Counted from the stretch's first letter, positions 9,298 through 17,878 are shown. The stretch: 64,000 nt of DNA from Salinibacter pepae (GCF_947077775.1 NZ_CAMTTE010000001.1:3500501-3564500); one strand, 5' to 3'. Numbers and translations are program-made. Notes: generated by a model not told the origin, from the letters alone.

Positions 9298-10386
9298 TCA
9301 ATTCGTCCCGCGTCGCATCCGCCAGACGGGCAACGGCCCCCCACACCGGACCGACTGGAGGGAGGCGACGGACTGGCCCTGAATACGGGCGAGAAACCGG
9401 CGGAGGAGGGCGGCGTCGAGTTCGAACGGCGGCTCGGGCCGTGCAATGCCGACGACGGTTCCCGCCGGTCCCTGCTGCAGCCGGTACGTGAAGAGGTACT
9501 CGCCGTCGTCGGTGAGGCCGACATCGCTGCGCCCAAACCGGAGATCGTGAATTCGAAGCGCGCCGTCGCCCCGGCGGACGACGAAGTAGCCCCGAGAGAA
9601 CCGGCGCAGGTCCCGCACGACGGGATTGCTCCACCGGTCGGCCAGAAGGTCGTGCTTCTTGGGAACGTACTGGAAGTTGACGGCCCGATCCGGGTCCAGC
9701 AGCGAGTAGTCCCCGACGTAGTAGCCGTCCTCGGTCTCCGCGACGCCCTGCCAAAGGAGGTTGTTGAACGGGGTGGGGGACGTGAAGAGGCGTTCGTAGT
9801 GGGGGGCCGTCTCCGAGAGGGCCTCGTCGAAGACCAGCCTGACGTATTCCTTGTTGACGACGGTGAAGACGAGGTACGCGGAGCTCAACGCGAGGCCCGC
9901 GTAGTTCGCCCAGCGCCGCGCCGATGCCGTGGCGTTCCATCGGAGGGACACGAGCAGCCCTGCGGCCAATGGGACGGTGTACAGCGGGTCGATGATAAAG
10001 ACGGCCCCGTGGACGACAGGGTAGTTGCTGAAGGGCCAGAAGACCTGCGTGCCGTACGTTGTGAGGCAGTCCAGGCCCACGTGTGTTCCGAGCGTGAGGG
10101 CCACCAGCGCTCCCCATCGCCCCATGGAGACCGGGACGTCTCGGTGAAAGCGCCGCAGTCCGTACGCCGCACAGGCACTGACCAGGGCGACAAACACCAG
10201 GGAGTGTGTTACGCTCCGGTGCATGGTGAGGGCCTGGAGTTCGGTCAGAAACGGGTTGGCGAGCACGTCCAGGTCGGGCAGCAGCCCAAAGGCCGCGCCC
10301 CACAGCGGCGCTTTGAGGCCGGCCTCGCGGCCTGCCGTGGCCTCGCCCACCGCGGCGCCCAGTGTAATCTGTGTCACGGAGTCCAT
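9298..10386 (-). CDS. YdjM-like membrane-bound metal-dependent hydrolase
   Basis: 362 residues. The family (DUF457, LexA-regulated YdjM in E. coli) consists of integral membrane proteins with histidine motifs resembling phospholipase C. The N-terminus has MDSVTQITLGAAVGEA, GAAFGLLPDLDVL and the conserved MHRSVTHSLVF; later GTHVGLDCLTTYGTQVFWPF adds further His and Asp residues. Five or so hydrophobic stretches occur in the first 190 residues; the last 130 residues are a soluble domain not typical of E. coli YdjM. Substrate is unknown. It may be cotranscribed with mscS, and the divergent unknown gene at 10503 shares its 116-base upstream region. Confidence 0.75.
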   Translation of the reverse strand: MDSVTQITLGAAVGEATAGREAGLKAPLWGAAFGLLPDLDVLANPFLTELQALTMHRSVTHSLVFVALVSACAAYGLRRFHRDVPVSMGRWGALVALTLGTHVGLDCLTTYGTQVFWPFSNYPVVHGAVFIIDPLYTVPLAAGLLVSLRWNATASARRWANYAGLALSSAYLVFTVVNKEYVRLVFDEALSETAPHYERLFTSPTPFNNLLWQGVAETEDGYYVGDYSLLDPDRAVNFQYVPKKHDLLADRWSNPVVRDLRRFSRGYFVVRRGDGALRIHDLRFGRSDVGLTDDGEYLFTYRLQQGPAGTVVGIARPEPPFELDAALLRRFLARIQGQSVASLQSVRCGGPLPVWRMRRGTN

Positions 10387-10502
10387 GAAGCAGGGAGCAT
10401 TCGCTGTGGAAGAGGAACGTGAAAGAGGGCCCCCTGTACGGCGCTGTCCCCCTCCTGAGCCGTGCCTTGCCGCCGCCTTTGCCCACCCGTTACGAGGTCG
10501 CC

Positions 10503-10985
10503 ATGCCCGACCGCTATCGTTGTCGCGTCGAAGATGCCGTTGTCCGTCCCGAGAAGCGCGAGGCGCTGGAGGGCCTCGTGCGGAAGCTGTTTGAGCGGCG
10601 GCACCACGGCCTCATCGGCGGACGGGAAAAAGACTGGCTGACCGTCGAACTCGTCCAGTCGCTGCGGGCGGAAAGCCAGGTGTATCAGGAGGCCCTGAGC
10701 ACAAAGACCGACGGCCCCCTGCCGTTTGCCCTTGGCTACTTTCAGGTCCGCAGGGACCGGCTCACGCTGGTCAGCGACGAGGTCCCCGCCAATGTCTCCC
10801 CCGAAACGCTCGTGCGGTTCCTAAGCGAGTTTTTGCAAGTGGGGGCGACCTTCTGGTTCGCGGACGAGGAGGGGGAACAGGCGTGGACGATTCAGGGGGT
10901 TGGGGAGGTCGACCGGGGGGCCGGCACGCCCGGCGCCGCCCCGCGTCAGGTGCCCGAAGACGAATCGGCAGGTGCCAACAATTGA
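10503..10985 (+). CDS. Conserved-looking protein of unknown function
   Basis: 160 residues, acidic, soluble, no signal peptide or membrane segment. The sequence has balanced composition and alternating predicted strands (RYRCRVEDAVVRPEK, FALGYFQVRRDRLTLV, ATFWFADEEGEQAWTIQGVGEV), which argues for a real protein. I do not recognise its family. ATG 10503 is preferred because a purine-rich GAGG lies about ten bases upstream; a longer in-frame start at 10419 adds proline-rich residues. Its 3' end overlaps the convergent unknown gene by 40 bases, so one of the two C-termini may be shorter than given. Confidence 0.55.
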   Translation: MPDRYRCRVEDAVVRPEKREALEGLVRKLFERRHHGLIGGREKDWLTVELVQSLRAESQVYQEALSTKTDGPLPFALGYFQVRRDRLTLVSDEVPANVSPETLVRFLSEFLQVGATFWFADEEGEQAWTIQGVGEVDRGAGTPGAAPRQVPEDESAGANN

Positions 10986-11602
10986 AGAAGGCGCGGCGCG
11001 GCGTCCTGCATCGACAGATTCTCAAGGTCGTTCCGGTCGTCCGGCAGGAGCGCAACGGTGCGGTACCGACCGCCCTGTTCGTTGCCCAGGTGCTCTCGCA
11101 CCCGCACCCCCAGGCACGAGCCGTCGTGGGCGACCAGGCCGGTGACCGTGTTGGGCCGGTTCGGAAACGGGGTGCCGTCCGGAAGGGCCTCCTCGACGGC
11201 ATGCAGGGCCGCCCGTGCGGCGTCGGGGGACGGCGCCTCCAGCCGCGTGAACAGGTCTACGGCAAGCTCGCGGTGAAAGTCGACCTCAACGCGACTCATG
11301 GTGGGGTTCATGGGCGTCCAGTCGAGGTCGATCGTCCCGCATCCCCCCGTCAGCTCCTCGACGGCGTCGAGGAGGGTAGGAAAGCGCTCCTCGAAGGCCC
11401 CCTTCAGCTCCGCGTACCCGCGCATCTCGCCGCGCATGTCCGGGCGCCGACTCATGCCCTCGGCCGCCTTCGTCGAGGCCTCCCGGAGCCACTGTCGGAT
11501 CTCCTCGGTCTGCATGAGCCGCTCGTTGGCGGCCTGCACCGAGGTCGAGAGGAGGGGAGCAAGCAGAGACGTCCAGTCCTCTTTGGAGCGAGCGGGGGGC
11601 AT
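10946..11602 (-). CDS. Protein of unknown function
   Basis: 218 residues, soluble, no signal peptide. The N-terminal half looks helical and amphipathic (LLAPLLSTSVQAANERLMQTEEIRQW); the middle has GTIDLDWTPMNPTMSRVEVDFHRELAVDLFTRLEAP. Composition is acidic and unlike an antisense shadow. No family recognised. It overlaps the end of the convergent gene at 10503-10985 by 40 bases and is divergent from the HTH gene at 11714, with about 110 bases between them. Confidence 0.55.
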   Translation of the reverse strand: MPPARSKEDWTSLLAPLLSTSVQAANERLMQTEEIRQWLREASTKAAEGMSRRPDMRGEMRGYAELKGAFEERFPTLLDAVEELTGGCGTIDLDWTPMNPTMSRVEVDFHRELAVDLFTRLEAPSPDAARAALHAVEEALPDGTPFPNRPNTVTGLVAHDGSCLGVRVREHLGNEQGGRYRTVALLPDDRNDLENLSMQDAAPRLLQLLAPADSSSGT

Positions 11603-11713
11603 CGTCAGGAGGGGGAAATGGCACGATCAACGACAGGCAGGGCACGAACACGGAGGAACAAAAGAGGCCCTTCTATGTCCAATGTAGGCCTCCCTTTTTC
11701 TAAATGTCACCGG

Positions 11714-12139
11714 ATGCATATTGTGCCTGACCGACCCGCGACGTCGCGGCAGCCGAAGACGATGCCGCTCGACGAGCTTTCCGAGCACCTCCAGCTCTCG
11801 AAGCAGACCCTGGTCCGCTGGACCGATCGCCACCTGATCGACGCGGACCTCTACTGGTCCCTCTCCGACGCCAACGAGGAGATTCGGATGATCGACCTCA
11901 CGGACGAGACCCTCGACTTCCTCGAGGACTTTGCTGCCGACTACCGAGAGGATGTCGTGAGCCGCACCGAGGCGCGGCGCATTCTCAAGCAGATTGACCG
12001 GAAGAAAATCAAAAAGCTGATTCGGGCCGGGGACGTCGAAGACGTGGAGGTCGATGAAGAGACGCGAGTCGTCGTGGGCAGCCTCGAAGACTACCTGATG
12101 AGGCGGGAGCGTGTGGAGGAAGAAGAGGACGACGAATGA
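11714..12139 (+). CDS. Small MerR/excisionase-like HTH protein
   Basis: 141 residues, strongly acidic at its C-terminus. The segment PLDELSEHLQLSKQTLVRWTDRHLIDADLYWS has the winged-helix pattern of MerR/excisionase DNA-binding domains: helix, turn, recognition helix, then a small wing. The second half (DEEIRMIDLTDETLDFLEDF, then RRILKQIDRKKIKKLIRAGDVEDVEV) resembles a second, more degenerate HTH followed by a VGSLEDYLMRRE tail. The protein lacks a sensor domain. Start is uncertain: ATG at 11675 has an AGAGG eight bases upstream, ATG at 11714 is intermediate, ATG at 11762 begins just before the HTH. It converges with the tlpA-like gene, 9 bases apart. A transcription regulator is inferred; target unknown. 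Confidence 0.6.
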   Translation: MHIVPDRPATSRQPKTMPLDELSEHLQLSKQTLVRWTDRHLIDADLYWSLSDANEEIRMIDLTDETLDFLEDFAADYREDVVSRTEARRILKQIDRKKIKKLIRAGDVEDVEVDEETRVVVGSLEDYLMRRERVEEEEDDE

Positions 12140-12148
12140 CGCTGCCGA

Positions 12149-12721
12149 TTACGCCTCGCCGGAGAGCATCGCCTTGAGGGTCGGGCGCATCTCCTCGGTG
12201 GGGAAAATGCCGACGACCCGCTTGGTGACCTGTCCGTCCGGGGTTACCAGAATCGTGGTCGGAAGGCCGGGAATGGGGCCGAACGCCGCCTCGGCGGCGC
12301 CCGACTTGTCTATGACAATCGGGTAGCTGATCTCAAGCTTCTGCGCAAACGGCTTCACCACCTCGCGGCCCTTGCGGTCCAGTGCGACGCCGATGACCGT
12401 GAGGTTCTCAAAGTCTGTGTGCAGGCTCTTGAGGTCCGGAATCTCCTCCCGGCACGGCGCGCACCAGGTGGCCCAAAAATTGACGAGCAGCAGTTCGCCG
12501 TCCCGGGCTTCGAGGTCGATGGATGCCCCGTCGAGCGTTTCCAGTGTGAGTGCGGGCACCGGCTTGGGCCCCACGTCCCGCACCTTTCCGGGAATGGGGC
12601 CGCGCGACGCGGATGCGGACGGCGCGGCCTGGTCGCTCGTCTCGGCTGTATCGTCCCCCCCACATGCGGTCAGCAAAACGAGCAGTCCGACGGTGCAGGC
12701 GAGGGTCAAGAGGCGACGCAT
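12149..12721 (-). CDS. TlpA-like thioredoxin-fold lipoprotein
   Basis: 190 residues. The N-terminus is a lipoprotein signal (MRRLLTLACTVGLLVLLTAC, lipidated Cys20), so the protein is anchored at the envelope. The thioredoxin fold carries FWATWCAPC with active cysteines C87 and C90 and the cis-Pro loop GIPGLPTTILV-like stretch (PIPGLPTTILV). TlpA/ResA proteins reduce disulfides outside the cytoplasm, for instance in cytochrome c maturation. It follows the bacilliredoxin-like gene by 8 bases on the same strand, so the two are probably cotranscribed as a thiol-redox pair across the membrane. No cytochrome c biogenesis gene is nearby, so the partner is unknown. Confidence 0.88.
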   Translation of the reverse strand: MRRLLTLACTVGLLVLLTACGGDDTAETSDQAAPSASASRGPIPGKVRDVGPKPVPALTLETLDGASIDLEARDGELLLVNFWATWCAPCREEIPDLKSLHTDFENLTVIGVALDRKGREVVKPFAQKLEISYPIVIDKSGAAEAAFGPIPGLPTTILVTPDGQVTKRVVGIFPTEEMRPTLKAMLSGEA

Positions 12722-12729
12722 AAGGGGCG

Positions 12730-13128
12730 TTAGTTGGTGGAAGAAGGCGCAGACTGGACGGCCTCGCGGACGGCATCGGCCGTAACGTCGAAGTGAGACG
12801 CGTCAAAGACCGGGGCCTCATCGTCGAGGACGATGACCTGCGGCGTCTCGTGTCGGATGTCCAGGGCCTCCGCGATCTCGTCGGACAGGGCCCGACTCTC
12901 CTGCACGACGAGCCTGTAGACGGGCAGGGCACTGTCCTCGGCCAGGGGCTGCAGTTGCGTCTCGGCCTTGGCGCTCACCGGACAGGCCGAGCTGTGCTTG
13001 AACACGAGCACCGGCTGGGTTTTGGACGCGGATCGGGCCTCGGCCCAACTGGCGTCGGTGGAGAGGGGACGGAAGGAAGAATCGGACACTGCACGTGATG
13101 CGTCAATGGTACAAACGGCTCGTTCCAT
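12730..13128 (-). CDS. ytxJ: YtxJ-type monothiol bacilliredoxin
   Basis: 132 residues. VLVFKHSSACPVSAKAE with one active cysteine (C49) and the cis-Pro segment HETPQVIVL match YtxJ/BrxC-family bacilliredoxins, which remove bacillithiol from mixed disulfides on proteins. The call implies that the organism makes bacillithiol, which no gene in this window proves. The ATG at 13126-13128 is used; an upstream in-frame extension (13182) lies in the divergent promoter region shared with pepF. Cotranscription with the TlpA-like lipoprotein gene is likely given the 8-base gap. Confidence 0.82.
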   Translation of the reverse strand: MERAVCTIDASRAVSDSSFRPLSTDASWAEARSASKTQPVLVFKHSSACPVSAKAETQLQPLAEDSALPVYRLVVQESRALSDEIAEALDIRHETPQVIVLDDEAPVFDASHFDVTADAVREAVQSAPSSTN

Positions 13129-13263
13129 CTGTACCACGACGCGGGGACCGTGATACACGGGCGGGGGTGAACAATCGGTCAATACCGTTTGGTCGGGCCC
13201 GAGACGGTCGACTCGGTCGGGGCGGGCCCTGCATTCTCTTGCTCATTCAATGCATGCACGCTT

Positions 13264-15087
13264 ATGGAAACGCCGGACACCGGGGCCAACGACGTGCGGT
13301 GGGCCCTCGACGACCTGTACGCCGACCCGGATGCCCTCGAAGAGGACCTTGCGTCACTGGAGGCCGACGCGACGGCCTTCGCCGAGCAGTACCGAGGACG
13401 GATTGGAGAGTTAGGACCCGAAGCCTTGTCTGAGGCCCTGGACACGCTTGGGGCCCTTCAGGACCGGCTCGGCCGGGCACACGCCTACGCGCACCTGTCC
13501 TGGACCGCCGACACCAACGACGCCGAGCGAGGGGCCCTCCGGCAGTCGGTGCAAGAGACGGTGGACCGCATCCAGCAACGTCTCGTCTTCTTCGACACCG
13601 AATGGGTGGCCCTCGACCCGGAGCGCGTGGAGGACCTCCTCGGCCACGAGGCCCTCGACGACTACCGCCACTACCTCGAGACCGAATATCAGCGCAAGGA
13701 GCATGTCCTGAGTGAAGCGGAGGAGAAGGTGCTCTCGGAAAAGAGCATTACCGGCAAGAACGCCTGGACGCGCTTCTTCGACGAGACCCTCGGCGCGGCG
13801 CGGTTCGAGCTCGACGGCGAGTCGCTTCCCCAGGAACAGACCCTCTCGAAACTCTACGACCCTGATCGCACCGTTCGGCGGGAGGCGGCGCACGCCTTCA
13901 CGGACGGACTGAAAGACCACCTCCGCACCCTCACGTACGTCTTCAACACGCTCCTGGCGGACAAGGCCTCCACCGATCGGCTCCGCGAATACGACCACTG
14001 GCTCGAACAGCGAAACCTCGCGAACGAGGTGGACGACGAGACGGTCGATACGCTCATCGAGGCCGTCACCGGTCGATACGACCTGGTAGCGCGGTTCTAC
14101 CGCCTCAAAAAGCAGCTCCTAGACGTCGACGAGCTCTACGACTACGACCGCTACGCGCCCATCCGCGAGGCGGACTCCACCTACGAGTGGGGCGATGCGC
14201 GGGCCCTCGTCCTGGAGGCGTACGGGGACTTCCACCCGACGATGGCACAGGTCGCCCGCCAGTTCTTCGAGGGCGACTGGATCGACGCTGCCCTCGTCCC
14301 GGGCAAGCGCAGCGGCGCCTTCAGCCACGGGACGGTGCCGAGCGCCCACCCCTACGTGCTCCTCAACTATACGGGCAAGCCCCGCGACGTGCAGACCCTC
14401 GCCCACGAGTTGGGCCACGGCGTGCACCAGTCCCTGGCCCGCGAGCAGTCCATTTTTCACCACGGCACCCCCCTTACGACTGCCGAGATGGCCTCCGTCT
14501 TTGGCGAGATGCTCGTCTTTCAGCGCCTGATGCGCAACGAGGAGGACCCGGCCAACCGACTCGCCCTCCTGGTTGCCAAGATCGACGACACGCTCGCGAC
14601 GGTCTTTCGGCAGGTGGCCATGAATCGGTTTGAGCACCGGATCCACACGACCCGTCGGAATCAGGGGGAGCTTCAGGCCGACCAGTTCGCGGAGCACTGG
14701 ATGGAGACGCAGCGAGCCATGTTCGAGGGAAGCGTGACCCTTGGCGAGCACTACCAACACTGGTGGAGCTACGTCCCGCACTTCCTGCACACGCCGGGCT
14801 ACGTGTACGCCTACGCGTTCGGCGAACTGTTGGTGCTGGCCCTGTACGCCCGGTACGAGTCGTCCGACGGGGGCTTCGCCGATCGCTACCTGGATCTCCT
14901 CCGGGCGGGCGGGGCCGACTGGCCCCACGAGTTGGTGGGGCAAATGGGGGTGGACCTGGAAGACGAAGACTTCTGGACCGACGGGCTCTCGCATATCGAG
15001 GCCCTCATCGAGGAGGCGGAGGCGCTGGCGGACCAGACGGCGCTCGGCTCGGCCCGCGGGAACGGACGGGCGCGACCCTCCTCCTGA
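13264..15087 (+). CDS. pepF: Oligoendopeptidase F (M3 metallopeptidase)
   Basis: 607 residues, the standard PepF length. PepF is a cytoplasmic zinc peptidase that cleaves peptides of roughly 7-17 residues. The active-site HELGHG is at residues 381-386 (zinc ligands H381, H385) with the third ligand Glu in the downstream TTAEMASVFGEML segment, and the substrate loop GTVPSAHPYVLLNYTGKPRDV precedes the motif as in M3B enzymes. The ATG at 13264 gives METPDTGANDVRWALDDLY, which matches the family's WDLSDLY start region. It is divergent from ytxJ. The methyltransferase reading frame begins 34 bases downstream. Confidence 0.94.
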   Translation: METPDTGANDVRWALDDLYADPDALEEDLASLEADATAFAEQYRGRIGELGPEALSEALDTLGALQDRLGRAHAYAHLSWTADTNDAERGALRQSVQETVDRIQQRLVFFDTEWVALDPERVEDLLGHEALDDYRHYLETEYQRKEHVLSEAEEKVLSEKSITGKNAWTRFFDETLGAARFELDGESLPQEQTLSKLYDPDRTVRREAAHAFTDGLKDHLRTLTYVFNTLLADKASTDRLREYDHWLEQRNLANEVDDETVDTLIEAVTGRYDLVARFYRLKKQLLDVDELYDYDRYAPIREADSTYEWGDARALVLEAYGDFHPTMAQVARQFFEGDWIDAALVPGKRSGAFSHGTVPSAHPYVLLNYTGKPRDVQTLAHELGHGVHQSLAREQSIFHHGTPLTTAEMASVFGEMLVFQRLMRNEEDPANRLALLVAKIDDTLATVFRQVAMNRFEHRIHTTRRNQGELQADQFAEHWMETQRAMFEGSVTLGEHYQHWWSYVPHFLHTPGYVYAYAFGELLVLALYARYESSDGGFADRYLDLLRAGGADWPHELVGQMGVDLEDEDFWTDGLSHIEALIEEAEALADQTALGSARGNGRARPSS

Positions 15088-15576
15088 GTCATTCACCTCG
15101 TCACTGGTCTCCGTTTCCTTGTGTCCGATTCGCCACGCCCGAGCAGCCGGCCCGATTTCTGGGACGTCCGCTACGAGCAGGACCGACATCTCTTCGGGGC
15201 GTGGCCGAATGCCTTCGTGAAGGCAGCGGCCCACCGCCTGCCCCCCGAGAGCGCGGTTGTGGAGCTGGGGGCGGGGGAGGGGCGCACGGCGGCCTGGCTG
15301 GCCCGGGAGCACGGGCATCGCGTGACCGCCGTCGATTTTTCGGAGGCGGCCCTGAAAACGGCGCAGGAGCGGGCGGAGGCCGAGCACCTCCGGCTCGACA
15401 CCGTTCGGGCCGACGTGCGCACCGGGCGGCCCGATCGGCAGTGGGACGCGGCCGTCGTCACGTTCCTGCAGTTGCTTCCCGACGAGCGTCTTCATTTGTG
15501 CCGCTTGCTGAAAACCAGTGTCCGTTCCGGCGGTTGGCTGCTTGCCGAGTGGCTTCGGCCGGCTCACCTGACGGGT

Positions 15577-15620
15577 CCCTACCACCGCATTCCCTACCAC
15601 CGCATTCCCTACCACCGCAT
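15577..15620. repeat. Three tandem 15-base units inside the methyltransferase gene
   Basis: CCCTACCACCGCATT occurs at 15577-15591 and 15592-15606, with a third copy lacking the last base at 15607-15620. The unit length keeps frame and encodes YHRIP repeats. The unit is not found elsewhere in the window. Confidence 0.95.
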
Positions 15621-15791
15621 GGGGCCGAGCCGGGCGGACCGGATGGTACCAGGTGCGTCGGGCCTTCGCGGGCGAGCGCCTTGCGTCTGTGGAGGCCGTA
15701 GACGTGCACCTCCAGGAAGGCCCTCACCGCACTGGGGACGCCGCCGTCGTTCGGGGCGTTGTGCAGGCCGGAGGGGGCTGGAGGAAAAGCG

Positions 15792-15814
15792 GCCGTGGGG
15801 GACCGCCCCACGGC
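15792..15814 (+). terminator. GC-rich hairpin at the 3' end of the methyltransferase region
   Basis: GCCGTGGGG (15792-15800) pairs perfectly with 15806-15814 around a 5-base loop, followed by TGTCTTCC. The T content is poor, and it falls inside the +1 frame of the methyltransferase, so it is a weak terminator candidate. Confidence 0.3.
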
Positions 15815-15932
15815 TGTCTTCCAAATGGCCGTGCCCGGTCGTCAAGGCTTCCCGTGTAGACATTGCCGGTGGCAGAAGATACATTTGCACCTACAAAACT
15901 GTGGGGCATACGTCCCCGGCATCCTTTCTCAC

Positions 15933-15960
15933 TTAGACTCACTTCCTTAGACTCACTTCC
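15933..15960. repeat. 14-base direct repeat just upstream of the first USP gene
   Basis: TTAGACTCACTTCC is present twice in tandem, ending six bases before the ATG at 15967. Each copy contains a TAGACT that could act as a -10 element, or the repeat may affect translation start. Confidence 0.9.
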
Positions 15961-15966
15961 CTCCCC

Positions 15967-16926
15967 ATGCTCGAAATTAATGACCTGCTGGTCGCCCGCG
16001 ACTTCTCGTCGGTCTCCAATCGGGCCGTCCGGTACGCCCTGGACGTGGCCGCGCGGACCGGCGCCACGCTTCATGTCCTGCACGCCGAGGTCCTCCACGA
16101 GGCCTCCACCCCGGACGCGGAGGGCGGCGGCCGCTCGCCAGGGCACGACATTCCCCGATTTCGGGACGAAGTGCGGCAGGAAAGCACCGTTTCGACGGAC
16201 GCCCTCGACGCGGTGGCCATCAAGGAGATCGAGCGACGTGACGTGTCGGCCGGCCCCGCAATCCTGAGTTACGCGGCGGAGACGGGCGTGGATCTCATCG
16301 CCCTCGGGACCCATGGGCGCCGCGGCCCGAGTCGCATCCTACTGGGTAGTGTGGCCGAGGAGGTGGTGCGCCGGTCCGATCAACCGGTGTTGACGGTCCG
16401 TGGCGACGCCGAGGAGCAGACTGAAGTCCACCCCCGGATTGTCGATCGGATTCTGGTCCCCGTTGACTTTTCTGAACCGTCCCGCGAGGCCCTCCGCACC
16501 GCGAAGGAATGGGCGGCCCTTTACGACGCGTCGATCGACGTTCTGCACGTCGTGGCCGAGCGCATTCAGCCGGCTTTCTATACCGGCGGGGTGCAGTCCA
16601 TTTACGACATGGAGCCGGACATTGAGCAGAAGATGATGGACCGCCTGGAGGCCTTCGTCGCCGACACCGGCGGGCCGGAGCGGGCAATCCGACCGCACGT
16701 CACGGTCGGGAACGCAGCGCCGGACATCGCGGAGTTTGTAGACGCTGAGTCGGTGGACCTCGTGGCCATGTCGACCCACGGCCGCACGGGGCTGGATCGC
16801 TTTCTGCTCGGAAGTGTGGCCGAGAAGATCATCCGACATGTGCACTGCCCGGTTCTGACAACGAAGCCGTTTGGCACGACCTTCGCCCCGTCGGCGGACG
16901 CGGCCGAATCGGATGCCGGTGCGTGA
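15967..16926 (+). CDS. Tandem-domain universal stress protein (first of two)
   Basis: 319 residues holding two UspA domains. Each ends with the ATP-binding G-2x-G-9x-G(S/T) motif: GTHGRRGPSRILLGS in the first and STHGRTGLDRFLLGS in the second. Such cytoplasmic proteins bind ATP and appear under starvation, osmotic or oxidative stress; their molecular output is usually unknown. A linker insertion (EGGGRSPGHDIPRF) sits in the first domain. The ATG follows the 14-base direct repeat directly. The second USP gene begins 43 bases after the stop, so they probably form one transcript. Confidence 0.92.
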   Translation: MLEINDLLVARDFSSVSNRAVRYALDVAARTGATLHVLHAEVLHEASTPDAEGGGRSPGHDIPRFRDEVRQESTVSTDALDAVAIKEIERRDVSAGPAILSYAAETGVDLIALGTHGRRGPSRILLGSVAEEVVRRSDQPVLTVRGDAEEQTEVHPRIVDRILVPVDFSEPSREALRTAKEWAALYDASIDVLHVVAERIQPAFYTGGVQSIYDMEPDIEQKMMDRLEAFVADTGGPERAIRPHVTVGNAAPDIAEFVDAESVDLVAMSTHGRTGLDRFLLGSVAEKIIRHVHCPVLTTKPFGTTFAPSADAAESDAGA

Positions 16927-16969
16927 TTCGACTTTGCGCTGCCCGTCGCACGGCCCCGACCGGGTGCCC

Positions 16970-17878
16970 ATGTTGCACGTCGACCGCATTCTGTGTCCCA
17001 CCGATGGGTCTGGGTGTGCGGGGCGGGCCCACCGCCACGCCCAGCACCTTGCCGCCCATCTCGATGCCGCCCTCCATGTGATCTCCGTCGAGGAGTGCGA
17101 CGTGGATCCCGACGAGGGGATTGGGGTCGAGCCTGCGAGTCCCCGAGCGGACCTGCACGGACTAAAACCGGGGGCGGGGCCGGTGCCGGCCCCACGCGTT
17201 CGGGAGCGGACCGTCGCCCACCCGACCGCGGCGGGCGGCATTCTGAACTACGTCGTCCAGTACGACATGGATCTGGTCGTGATGGGCACCCACGGCCATC
17301 GAGGCGTCCGGCGCTTGCTCCTGGGAAGCGTGGCGGAGGAGGTGGTTCGCAAGGCCCCGTGCCCCGTGGTGACGGTGGGCCGGGGGGCGACTGCCCCCGA
17401 AGGCCTGGAAGGCAGCACCCTGTTGGTTCCGGTCGACGTTTCGGAGCACCGATTTCGGGTCATGGCCCACGCCCGGGCGATTGCCCTCGTGTACGGCATG
17501 GCCCTCAGGCTTTTCCACGTCGTGGAGGTGACGGGCCTGCCCGATGCCTACGGGGTATACGGCTCGCCGCCCGACCCGGGCGTCCTGTTTGACCGGGCCG
17601 AGACGGTGCTCGAGGGGGAGGCCGAGTCGCTCCGGACGACGAGACTTGAGGTCACGCTCGATGTGCGTGGGGGGCATCCGGCCGCCGAAATTCTGGACGC
17701 GGCGCGGGAGGGCGGGGCGGCCTTCATCACCCTCGGAACCCACGGTCGGACGGGGCTGGAGCATATGTTGACGGGCAGCGTGGCGGAAAAGGTGCTTCGG
17801 CAGGCCCCGTGTCCGGTCTGCGCCGTGAAGTCCTTCGGTCGGTCCCTGGTCGACGGCGACGACATCGCCGACGCGTAG
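16970..17878 (+). CDS. Tandem-domain universal stress protein (second of two)
   Basis: 302 residues, again two UspA domains, with ATP-binding motifs GTHGHRGVRRLLLGS and GTHGRTGLEHMLTGS. MLHVDRILCPTDGS is the usual USP start and fixes the ATG at 16970; upstream in-frame sequence overlaps the previous gene and is proline/arginine-rich. The two adjacent USPs have the same plan but differ throughout, so they arose by an old duplication. The Dph6-like gene begins 42 bases downstream on the same strand. Confidence 0.9.
   Translation: MLHVDRILCPTDGSGCAGRAHRHAQHLAAHLDAALHVISVEECDVDPDEGIGVEPASPRADLHGLKPGAGPVPAPRVRERTVAHPTAAGGILNYVVQYDMDLVVMGTHGHRGVRRLLLGSVAEEVVRKAPCPVVTVGRGATAPEGLEGSTLLVPVDVSEHRFRVMAHARAIALVYGMALRLFHVVEVTGLPDAYGVYGSPPDPGVLFDRAETVLEGEAESLRTTRLEVTLDVRGGHPAAEILDAAREGGAAFITLGTHGRTGLEHMLTGSVAEKVLRQAPCPVCAVKSFGRSLVDGDDIADA

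Larger units (their letters stand above)
15121..15859 (+). pseudogene. Class I SAM-dependent methyltransferase, frameshifted, with 15-base repeat
   Basis: A GTG start opens a methyltransferase frame: FWDVRYEQDRHLFG, the SAM motif VVELGAGEGRTAAWLA, VTAVDFSEAALKTA, and WDAAVVTFLQLLP follow the TehB-like class I order. At 15577-15620 a 15-base unit is present three times, adding in-frame YHRIP pentapeptides. Near 15640-15652 the reading changes phase: the original frame becomes arginine/glycine-rich and runs to 15936, while a +1 frame continues naturally as VRRAFAGERLASVEAVDVHL and GDAAVVRGVVQAGG, ending at 15859. The two pieces together give a normal-length enzyme. Either the gene is disrupted, the sequence has an error, or it is phase-variable. 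Substrate unknown. Confidence 0.75.
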
